A stretch of 64,000 bases of DNA, taken from Phoronis australis. Its lineage: Eukaryota; Phoronida; Phoronidae. The notes below the pieces were generated by a model that was not told the DNA's origin, made no database searches, and was given only the letters and a program-made list of their open reading frames with translations. Both the position numbers and the translations under genes were made by a program. How positions within the stretch are numbered: position 1 is the stretch's first letter; every line of letters starts with the position of its first letter. Shown here piece after piece: positions 1-10,600 of this stretch. The stretch is from assembly GCA_002633005.1 (NCBI GenBank), contig NMRA01000309.1, positions 1 through 64,000 on the forward strand. The letters run 5' to 3'.

Positions 1-750
1 CCCCCCGCCCACATTCATTGAAAATAGTTTCCAAGTGGCCAGACAGCCAGTTTTAACTGGACAGTTTTGTCCTGTGAATGAAAACCGAGTGCCCAAATGC
101 TCTCATACTGTGTTAAGATCATACTGTGTTAGGAATCCATATCCGTATGTAACTCAAGTAATGGAATTGACTGAAAATTTTCCGTTAAAGATTATTATGA
201 GACCGATATGAGAGTGAAAAGCCTCATTCCTTTTTCTTTCGTTTAGCCACCTAACATGGCAAAATGCTTTTAAATTTTAGTATAACTGTGGAATCTTCAA
301 TTCACTATTTCTATATTTCATCAATTCTATGTATATTTTAAATTAGCTAGGGTCTAATTTATTGATATTTCTTCCCATAAAATCACTAGTTACAAACAAA
401 TTATGCTTTGGTTTGATTTTACTTTTAATGTTTTAAAATATCTTGCTAGTGATATATATTTAATAATAACAATACTTCGAAGTGATATGTTTGTTAATAG
501 TGTTCACTAATTCAAAAATTTGAAGTCATGACCTAATAGTGGTCATCTTTGTACTAATATTTGTTTCATTTGGCATACATTTTGCTCATCAGATCTGTAG
601 ATGTGGCTCCAAGTAAATGCACCATATTCCAACAGGATGCAATGAGAGGGATATTAGCGATCAGTGATACTTTGGGATGTGTCTGATCAGTTTCCTGTAG
701 AATGCAGGATTCTTAATTGCTGTACCTTGCAGTTCTAATTCTTATTTCAG
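1..750. other. Intron 1 of the TXNDC17-like gene (partial)
   Basis: AT-rich sequence upstream of the first visible TXNDC17-like exon. No codons for the expected WCPDC active-site exon were found, so this is read as the 3' part of intron 1. It ends in a normal polypyrimidine/AG acceptor at 741-750. Nothing else is recognised. Confidence 0.6.
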
Positions 751-3700
751 CCGAGCCAGTAATAGAGCATGGTGTAACTAAGGCTCCTGATGGCTCTGTG
801 TTCATATTGTGCACGGTGGGTGACCGGACGACGTAAGTACTGTCAGTGGGCAATAGAATTGACTGGAAAATGACTTGTGCTGCAGTTGTTACATCCCGAA
901 GTTCATCTGTACTGTTCAAAAACCTATTATGTACCCGTATAGGCTGTTTTCTTGTTTTGTGTGATCATAAAGTTTGCTGTAATTGCAGAACTCTTGTGTG
1001 AAATTTGCAAAGCATTAACAGTGTTCGTGGATACATAGCGTACCGCTCTTTTTCCTAATTTGCCTCTCGTGGAAGATAGCTCTTGTTTTGCCTCCTTCCT
1101 AACAGTCGACCAGTGTGATTTTCGGGATGTGGCTTAAATGTAATGTTTTAAATTTTACAATCACGTAGATTTTTACATGTTCATTTGTGCGGCGATCGTC
1201 CTGTTTTTAATCTTACTGTGGCCGAGAACTGATTTAATTACATGTTATAGCAGCTTGACAGTGAACATTGTCACTATAGTCATTGTTTGTTGTACCACAA
1301 ATTCCGAAACATGAGCAATGCGTAGGCCAGTTAAAAGATTGCACAGATGTTCGACAACCCAACAGGTGTTATTCCACAGGGTGTTAAAAAAGAGGCTGAC
1401 AGATGTACTGCAGTTTCAAATGGGGCCTTTATTTTGAAACACCCTGACCAAGAACTTTGCTGATTTAACCTGTGTATGTTTTTAAATAAGTTGGATAACA
1501 CTACATACCGTAGCCTGTCACCAAGTGTTTCCCACATATGGTGATGATTCACCCGATGATCACAATTAACTGAAACCAATCAATATCACTGTTATCGTAA
1601 TGTAGCTAACAGTAGATATAAAAAGTAGCCAAACTGCTTATGGTACTGAAGTGATCTCGTTTAATGTTTGCTGTTGTCTGACTCAGACAGTCTGCTTGTG
1701 TATTAAGCATACTGTACACTTCTTTGTTAAAGTCCATATTTGTGCCAAAAACTTGCATAGCAGTCTATATTTTATGAGGGAAGCTGCTTATTTAATTTGA
1801 GAAATGAGTTAGTTATCCTTGCAGTGAATGATAACCCAAGACATCAAGTTTCAGGAAAATGTCATCGCACTAAACATGAGAATAGGTATCAATACTTGAG
1901 TGTGGCCATTATGTTTTATGTCTTAATTCGTGATAAAGATGCAAATTTGAATGTAATGAACAAAAAAACTTCTCATTTTAGTTTCATAATTTCAACATTT
2001 AATATTAATGTGACATTTAGTGAGGAGTGAAGTGGGGCTTCTGTAATATTGGAATTGGTGAGTTTTTGAGAAGGCCATATTGCAGGTTCTCATGTGACGC
2101 CGTTTGAGAAGGTCATATTGTAGGTTCTCATGTGACGCTGTTTGAATAGGCCATATTGCAGGTTCTCGTGTGACGCTGTTTGAGCAAAAATAGTTCAAAA
2201 AGTTGGGAGTCACCCTCATTTCATACAAAACACATGGGGTATCAGACTACATCTATCCAGAATAATGCCTAAAGCCTTATTCCACCAATGTATATTACGA
2301 GATGTATTGCAATACCCAATGTGTTTGTAAAGGGAAGAGTTTTTGAAAAATTATTTGGCACACTTTTTAATGTACAACTAACATGTAACCTTTTAAAGCC
2401 AAACCTTTCTAGAAGACCAGATACCGTTAAACAATGTAGCGCTCAAACATTTCCAGGGGGTTTACCAACACTTGTTGCACGTGAATGAAGCTGTGATAAA
2501 TGTAAATTGCCATATTTGATGGACATTTTACTTTTTCGAATCAAAGCACAAACTTTCCACTTGTGGCGGGCTGATGGTAGGGCAACTGCTATTTTGATAC
2601 CAGACTCACTAAGTTGTCAATGAAATGTTTCTTGGCAGATACCAAGTGCAGACCTCATGAAAACAATCTCCCTCCGTTATGTCTATTCAATTACTAAACA
2701 ATCCATTCCAAATAAATTCCGTTTAGATTATATGCCATTGCGTTTACCACTACACACAACTGAAAAACCTCTTATTTTATTGCTAAAGTGTTCTAAATCC
2801 ATTTCGCATCGTGTATTATGTACTTACGGTAATACTAATTGAAAATGGACCTTTTATATTACATGGACTTCTGACGCCAAAAAAAAAAAACACATTCTCT
2901 TGTTTTTGTCTTTAAAGGTCAGCCTCCTATTCGTTATGCACTGAGACATAGGGCAACTTGGCATTAAGGTCATTTTCGACTTCTGACTTTGTAGAACCGT
3001 CATTGAGCAAAGCAGTGTCACCAGCATACACAACCATTTTGCAGTTGTCAGTAACACAAATCAAATCAGGAGGGGGCCTACTAGGAGAATAGATCCCTGA
3101 GTAATCCGAATCTCAGCGGCTATTAGCATAATGTAAATCGAGTTCTGTCTGTGAGTTATGGCCAGCAAATTGAATATTGGTCTTTTTCACAGACAGACGA
3201 GACATCACAGGATAAGGTCAAATGTTCAAATCAGAGAGCTGCTACTGTCTCTTTTCACTGGAGAGTGAAAAGCCGACATTCGAGGGCAGCACAAAACTGT
3301 CTTGTATGTGTGTGAGTAATGGCAATAACTGGCATTTCACTGTATGGTATATTTTGTTTCAGGTGGAAAAATCCTGAAAGTGAATTTCGCACTCATCAAA
3401 CATTGCAGCTAAAAGAAATCCCAACTTTGATGAAGTGGGGAACTGTAAGTGTTTTAAAAGTCTTAATTTTCCAAAGTGTTAAATTCGCTCATATTTTGTG
3501 TTTTTGAAGTGAAGAACGAATAGTAATAAATATCCTTTGCATGTTTGTCCAATTATTTTATATCAAAAACAATTTGAACCTTAGAGTGTGGCAACCTCTC
3601 TTCAATTTTTCACGCAATTAATTGTCAAAATTGCAACTTTCCATATTTTCAGTGGCTGTATTTTATTCACTCCGTTGATTCAGCTGGGTCAAATGTTTTA

Positions 3701-4918
3701 CACTTCTGATTGATTTGTAAGGTGCAAGTTTGTTCATCATGGAGATGTCTTAGCCAGGTTAACCCACCTAAACCAGTTGAGTGAATCAATTGCAGCCACT
3801 GTTTCAATCATTTATGTAGTTTTTGTCTGATAATAACTGACCAACCAAATGCTGATAATGGAATAAAGAGTTTTTGATTTGTTGTCAAATTTGGCAAAGC
3901 GAAAACCCATCTGTTATATAGTGTGCTGAAGAGCATTGACTGCATCTAGAAGAAGCGAGCTTATTTAATTCATCTCTAAATTCGATCTAATTGTGAGGTG
4001 AAAGAAATCAGAACTAAGTAATTTTTGGTTGTCAAATGTTTTGTGACTCGCAAATAAGCCTGATAGAAGTAGGTTTTCTTTAATTTGTGAACAGTAAATG
4101 TGAAAGGGGAACCTTGAGACATAACTGTGCAGTTGCTGTACGGCAAGTTCTTCCCTTATTCCTCCTAAATATAATTGGTAATGTTGCTATTTATTAAAAT
4201 CTGATTTAAAGTACAAATTCCATCACCAGCTGAACTAATTCCTAACATCAATAAGCTCAGGCGTCACTGCAAAAGTTCAACCGTTGACCTGCTCTTTGCA
4301 TTTCACTCTCTAATATGTACTACTGGCAATTAAGATGTCATCCTGGTGCATTTGTCGTCATGACTAGTGCATCAACAATGAGTGGTTGGGTTATCCTCCA
4401 CTGTTTGCATCGTTTTGTCGTCAGTATTGTGGTTAGCAATTACTCTAATTTTCTCGTAGCATACCATTTATCTATATTTTCGCGCAGATAAGTTAGGCCA
4501 AGGCCCAAGTGCAGTGATTCTGCAGACACCGTTACGACTAGGTCAAGCAAACACAGTTGTTATTTGCAATGAAATCCGTACTCTCTCCTGTTAATTGTTC
4601 TTGTCTTCGTTGTCAGTTTTCAATCACACTGTTCTCTAGAATATGTTTCCTCCATTGTTGGCTTTTGATAAACATTGTGTTGTCACTTTCTCGAGTGGGA
4701 GAATTGAGACTCTGGTCATACAACTTTTACTGATTTTGTTGAGAGGGAGAAATTCATGGTCTTGGCTATAAGGATGGACATCACAACAAAAACATGGAAT
4801 TCAGTGTTAAATCTTTGACCTTTACCTTAAATTGATTTTCCGCTTTCAGTCAAAGAAGCTTGGTTCTGATGACTGTGCCAAACAAGACCTGGTGGACATG
4901 TTATTTGAGGAAGCTTGA
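751..4918 (+). CDS. TXNDC17: TXNDC17/TRP14-like thioredoxin domain protein, 3' part (exons 2-4)
   Basis: Three coding exons join in phase: 751-832, 3363-3444 and 4850-4918 (TGA at 4916-4918), each flanked by AG and GT. They give 77 C-terminal residues running AEPVIEHG..., then VFILCTVGDRTTWKNPESEF, then IPTLMKWGT and the ending DLVDMLFEEA. This matches the second half of animal TXNDC17 (TRP14), a small cytosolic thioredoxin-fold oxidoreductase of about 123 aa that reduces disulfides, including cystine and the dynein light chain LC8. The IPT triplet is the thioredoxin cis-proline site. The boundary before WK and the boundary after KWGT agree with my memory of the vertebrate gene. The exon carrying the catalytic WCPDC motif should lie left of base 1; the first exon here opens with the last two bases of the Ala codon that follows the motif region. 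A homologue with an altered active site cannot be excluded without that exon. Confidence 0.88.
2064..2184. repeat. 38-bp tandem repeat, about 3 copies
   Basis: Three near-identical units containing GTTCTCATGTGACGC followed by GTTTGAGAAGGYCATATTG, with a period of about 38 bp and a few substitutions. It lies in intron 2 of the TXNDC17-like gene. Confidence 0.85.
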
Positions 4919-5837
4919 AGCTACAAGGTTCAAGATTATGTCATACCAGCTATTTATCAACGTTCTCTTCGTTTGTTTGCTATGTCTTTATTTGCCAAGG
5001 CCATCTTGGATGGCGAATATAACTGGCATAGTGCCAGCCAAGTGTTCACACTTGTTGTGATATTTACAGAGTGACAATTATGTGCAAGAGGTTCGAAGTT
5101 GGGCCATTGTGTTGGTGAAATGTTGTGTGGGTTCTCTCGATATATGTTGTCAGTAGATAGCAGAATGTAGTCTGAATAAAATCTGCCGTTAACTATAACA
5201 GCACCTGCTTATTCTTTAGTTGTGATGTAGCCAATTTGTGATCAACGCGTTTTGTTTGTTATTTTAGAAAATCATTGTGTATCGTTTTCTGGTTATTACG
5301 ACTTTGTTAAGTTTTGCCATTTTTCAGTTGGTGCTTTTACACAATCATGTCTTCTGCAAAGTGAACTGGATTTGTTTTTGGAACAGGTTGTTTATGAAGT
5401 AAAAATGTTTCTTTTGTCAAATTCTTATTTTATGAGCAAGTGGAATCTTTTGTTTTCGGAATTTAACACTTGGCCGTCGTTGCCCAGACGAGCAATCTAG
5501 TATTTACATGTATCATGCCCAGAATGAAAACATGTTGCTCAGAATAAATTTCGATCTTGAAAAGAGTTTGGTGCAAGTTTACTGTCTGTGTTGTCCTTAC
5601 CAATAAATGTTTAAGTGTTGTATGGTTAGTTTTTGTTGAAATGCATATTCATGTGAAACATACCACTTTCCAAGGTTTATAGTTAATAGTTACAACTTGG
5701 GTTCGATCGAAAAAAGTGAAAGACAAGAATTAGTTAATCATAGAAAATAATTTATTCTCTGGCATTCTTGTGTTAATTTAATACTGCAATATGAAGTCAC
5801 AATATATTTTATAGCTAAAGTATTAAATTTTTTTAGG
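4919..5837. other. 3' flank of the TXNDC17-like gene
   Basis: AT-rich sequence with several AATAAA hexamers, probably the 3' UTR and then intergenic DNA. The small open frames here show no recognisable protein. Confidence 0.5.
5175..5180 (+). promoter_or_regulatory. Candidate polyadenylation signal AATAAA for the TXNDC17-like gene
   Basis: First canonical AATAAA downstream of the TGA at 4916-4918, about 257 bp into the 3' flank. Two further AATAAA hexamers occur near 5541 and 5602, so alternative 3' ends are possible. Confidence 0.5.
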
Positions 5838-6171
5838 TACGGTAAAAAGTCCAGAATTAAGACAGCAAAAAAATTATTATTTTGAACCTGTCCGAAATTT
5901 TAGAAATGGGCAATATTGGCCGTCAGAAATTCGAGAAATTGGAGAAAAAGACCAAAATCGACAAATGGTGTCTGAAATCTTACTGTACAGTCCAAAATGT
6001 GAGAATTACGGCAAACGCCGTTAAAATCAATGTGTCTGAAATTTGAGAAATATGGTGAATGGCAAATTCGACCCTGTCCCAAATTTCAGAACCAAAAAAA
6101 TTGAATTTGGGGTTGGATTTAGGTGTCTGAAATTCGGGAAATTGTCCTAAATTTGGGAATTTTTACCATGC
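5838..6171. mobile_element. Short inverted-repeat element (MITE-like), 334 bp
   Basis: The left end TACGGTAAAAAGTCCAGAAT and the reverse complement of the right end, GCATGGTAAAAATTCCCAAA, form imperfect terminal inverted repeats of about 28 bp. The interior is rich in GAAATTNGAGAAAT-type words in both orientations. It has no coding capacity and is read as a non-autonomous DNA element. No clear target duplication was seen. Confidence 0.6.
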
Positions 6172-6299
6172 ATCATGATAATTCAAAACACAACACTGCA
6201 CAGGGGCTTTTGTGCTACAGACTGCTGCAATGCTTTCGGTAAACAGACTTGCATGCAATTAAGCTCGAAACCAATTCCTCTTGAATTTGAGGGCAACTG

Positions 6300-7155
6300 C
6301 TTCAGTAGGACAACTTCAAAGTACAATAAGAGCAACGTGGAGCGTTGAACTGTGCCCATGAATGCACCGCGAACAGTGTGCTTCCAGGGGTGTTTATTTG
6401 TATCATAAAAGTGGCCACTAGATGGTGCAAAATTGTATCCATCAAAAAACGAGAAAATGTCACCGTTTCTCTTACAGAAAGCTATTTACCACTGTGAAAA
6501 TCCATCAAGGAACTATTAAGGAAACGGAGGAAAACAGAAAAAAATGAAATTCCCACTAGGGGGTGCAGAGTTTGTCACATTCGTCTGAAAGTCATCATCT
6601 TCCGTTGTCAACTTCACATAAATACATGAGCTAAATTTAATAAAGATCCTGCAGAGGGCTTAGGAGTATGTATGGGACAAAAAACAAAACTTACTAGGAG
6701 GTACAACAGCAATCGTTGGAAAATCATTGTCAACCGCACTCATCATACATGTAGTAAGAACATACATACCAATTTTCACAATCATCCTTAGAGTGGTTTC
6801 GTTGCTAGAGTGGTGTACGCCAAAAAACAAGACTCGAAAATAGTATAAATGGCCACAAGATGGTGCAAAATGCCTCCAACCCACCCGAAAATGGAAGGAT
6901 AGATGCCTAAGTACTAAATTTCATGAAAATCTGTTGAGGACCTTTGAAGATACAGAGGCAAACGTAAAAAACTAAAATTGCCACCAGGGGGCACAGCTGT
7001 AATCAGGTCGGTCTGAAACTCGTCGCCCTCCGTAGTCAACCCCACAGGAAATCACACGTCAAACTTCAATGAGATGCTTCAAGGGGTTTAGGAGCTGCGG
7101 ACGCCCAGACAGAGATGACAGCAATATGGACCCACATATAAATATGTGGGCACTT
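6300..7155 (-). repeat. Dispersed repeat family A, copy 1
   Basis: About 0.85 kb. One end carries AGAGCAACGTGGAGCGTTGA followed by GTGCCCATGAATGCACCG. The other carries the palindrome CCCACATATAAATATGTGGG near 7132. Between them are repeated sub-units with the words 'gccactagatggtgcaaaa' and 'ccactagggggtgcagag', each followed by AAATTTCATGAAAATC-like text. Copies at 10846-12530, 19080-19320 (partial), 29366-30170, 38745-39945 and 40700-41930 share the same order of words in one orientation or the other. Confidence 0.75.
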
Positions 7156-7353
7156 AAAAATGATGAGGCCTATTCTGAGAACACAGCAAACAAGAAGTAA
7201 GTCAACCAGCAGTATAACGAACCTGGATTGTAGCTGTTCATTTGTGAGGTAGGCTATTCCAAAAGTCAACTATATCGCATACATATTGATTTGGATACAG
7301 TGAACTTCAATTAGACATTTTGCAGATACCGAGGGAGTGTTTGTTAAACTACT

Positions 7354-7511
7354 CAGGGGCGGATCCAGGATTTTGAATAAGGGGGACCAGGGCACAGTAT
7401 TAGCCAGGATTTTGCCTGCCAGACATTCGCACTCCCCAACTGCCAAATGGAATCTGAGACAATTTTAGGGGGGGCCATGGCCCCCTTGGCCCCCCTCTAA
7501 ATCCGCTTCTG
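7354..7511. mobile_element. 158-bp MITE with terminal inverted repeats and a CTACT target duplication
   Basis: The left terminus CAGGGGCGGATCCAGGA and the reverse complement of the right terminus, CAGAAGCGGATTTAGAGG, are inverted repeats. The element is flanked by identical CTACT pentamers (7349-7353 and 7512-7516), a good target-site duplication. The interior is G-rich on the left and C-rich on the right. Related ends occur at 43153 and 60211. It lies about 140 bp beyond the ACADS stop codon. Confidence 0.8.
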
Positions 7512-7649
7512 CTACTCCCTGCATTAGTAACCCCAGTGCAAACTGTAATCGTAGGTAAATTAACAGGAAACTTAAAAATGCCCTGTTCTTAACTAAAGAC
7601 GTCATTCAGACTGTTGATGAAGTGATACGTAATGTAATCTGATGTAACA

Positions 7650-10600
7650 TCAGTGGCCATAATCTTTGTAGACAGCTCGCGATATAACCAGTCTTTGCAC
7701 TTCACTGGTTCCTTCATAGATCTCGGTAATTCGGGCATCTCTGTACAAACGCTCAGCAGGCATACTCGTCACATAACCCATTCCACCAAGAATTTGCATG
7801 GCCTGAATTAAAAGATACAATGCGGAGTTAGTAGATGACCAAATACATATCAAGTAGACTAGTCTCACATTCTAATAACAGAAAGTTCCTCCAGTGTTCT
7901 ACAAAGTGATCTTTGCTTGGTCTGCTCAAAGTGTGCTCAAGGTAACTGAGGAATTCCACAGTTTTAAACTTAGCAACCCTGTGCTCCAAGTAAATCAAAT
8001 TATGAACAAAGCAACTATCTCAAGTCAAACGTACATAACAAGAGAACATTGAAGTTACTTGTTATAGTTATATCCAATCCAATCACTGGACGTCATATCA
8101 TGCAAATAAAGTGTGTTAAGTGATTAAGTTTAACAGATAGTTCCACTTAAGTTGCCCAAAATTTGTGCATACTGTGACCAGCAAGAGGAATCATATACTG
8201 GGTAGAAGATACTGCCTGCAAGTGTTGCATCACCAAGGACTGTGACCAGCAAGTACACTGTCACAGTACAGTGTGTGTTAGTTTGAAGATTCAGCAATAA
8301 TTTTATTTTAATTTATTTATTTATTGTGATATTAAAAATGAGGGTGGCCTCTTCAGTGATAGCACTGCTTTCCAAGTGGGCCCCTCAACAACAAAAACAG
8401 TAATATAATACAATGAAGTAATAAAACAATTAAATATACATATCAAAGATACAATTAAAACAGGTTGAGAATAAAGACACAATAAATAAATGAGAGATGA
8501 AATAATTAAAGAGATGACTCTAAACAGTGAGAGTATTTACGACAATGAAAGAATGACATGATTAAGACAGGTAGGGTATAAAAAGATTAGGTAAATTACA
8601 GCCACTTTTTAATATTACGTTAATTTGAAAGTATCAATTGAATCGGACCGTTTTATTTCTGGGCAAAGAGAATTCCATATTGCAGCAGTAGCATAGATAA
8701 AAGATCTCTTGCCGGTCTCCGTTTTAATTTTTTTAAAAGAAACATTTCCAGCAACAGAAGAGTGTGTAGAATAATTATACAGCTTGACTGCTATAGACTG
8801 AATTTTCAGTTGCGATGTGCTGGAGCCAAGACATTGATACATCTGTACAGACAACAGGCAGAGATGTATCCAGTGTACCCACTGTTCGTGCAAATACAGT
8901 ACGTACTGTGAAGAGATAGTGTGGAAAGTGGCACCCGAATGATGTAGAATCGAGTACGCAGCTGCGAAGAACCTATTTTATAACCAAATTTTGGCGCATG
9001 AGTCAAAAAGAAACATGCAATTTTTGAGAAGTCCACTTATTAAGCCAAATATCTACAAAACTATAGATTTTATTTTGGTAAAAGCATATTTTCTGACAGT
9101 AGAAAGCAGTGTAGAATTCGATTTTTGACTTTCTACCAATCCACCATTAACTGGGTCATGTGACCATCTCTTTTAAGTAAAATTTAACAAAAAAGAAGGT
9201 ACATCGAAATCAAAACAAAAGTATCAATAACAATCAAATTTTATTTGATATAAATGTTCAAGACAAGATCACAATGTTTCATGCAACTTAAGATTTTTTC
9301 ACAAAAATCATAAATTAAAGTTATTCTGCACAATGGGAAGATTTCTAACAGCGTTTTGGAGAAAGGTCATAAAGCATGGAATCTGGAAAGTTTCATATGA
9401 ATCCAATAAGCCACTTCAGAGACAGGATGTACTGAAGTTATCCCAAGTTGGACATTTTTCTGGGGTCCAACATAAACTTAACTGTGCATGTGCAAGCCAA
9501 CAGAGAATTTTTCACTGAGTCACTTGTGGGAGGGAGCCTGATACCATGTACTGTACAACTGATAAAATGGAAAACTTTGTGAACATGTAAACTATGTCAT
9601 TCAGGGGTTCTCCAGCTCAATTACTTTACCAGACGCATGCTGGTTGTGAATGTCTGATAACATCCTACTCCTGCAGTAGCTGTTGAGTGCAGTCTTTTGT
9701 CTGGTATGACAACATGCAGGCCAATTATCTACCAACGTGTTTCAAGAAGTTACTGAAACTGTAATGGGTTCCGACAAAATAGATTCTCTTAACTTCCGTG
9801 ATAGTTGGATGATTCTGGTATTTCAAAAACTATAAATGATCAGCATTTGACCAGGAATTCAGTCTGAGAATTGTTATTGATTTATGTTCAAACAGGCACA
9901 TTACTTATATTTCATTAACAGCACAGCCCCATCAGGGTAAATATTAAGATATTATCAGAATTAGAGCAATTATCAAACAAAAGAGAACTAGCCCTCCAAC
10001 CATTATTGCCACAATGTGCTACACTGGTCAACCCCAACTTGTTCATTTGCTATCCAACTGAACAAGTTGGGGACAACGGGAGAGCACAATATTGTGCTCA
10101 GTAAGCACCAGTACTAAAATTGATTTTTTCTCAAAGGAGTCATGCTGCAAGATGACAAAACAAATTTGAAATTCATAGACAAGCTACTTGCTTTAAAATT
10201 TTTTCTCAGGATTGTGCAACTTTTACACGTAACAGAGACAAAAGAAAATGTGTTGATTTTTTTCTCAATACAGTCATGTTGCAAGACGATAAACCGAATT
10301 TGAAATTGATAGACATGCTACCTGCTTAAAACTTGTTCTCAGGACCCTGCAACTTTTAGATGTCATAGGGACAAAAGAAAATGTGAAGGCTTATGAAGAT
10401 TGAAAACACATTTCATCCAGATGCCAACAGCCTAGTATGTAGATGACATGTAAACAATGTTTCCCAAAATTGGGTGCCACCCATTTAAGAATAAATTATA
10501 GAAGTTAGGATATCTCCAGGTCACTATCCAATCAGATTGAATATTTTTTACGCTGCTTTAGTGGTATTACAGGTCGCTGCTATCAGTCAATTAAATCACT

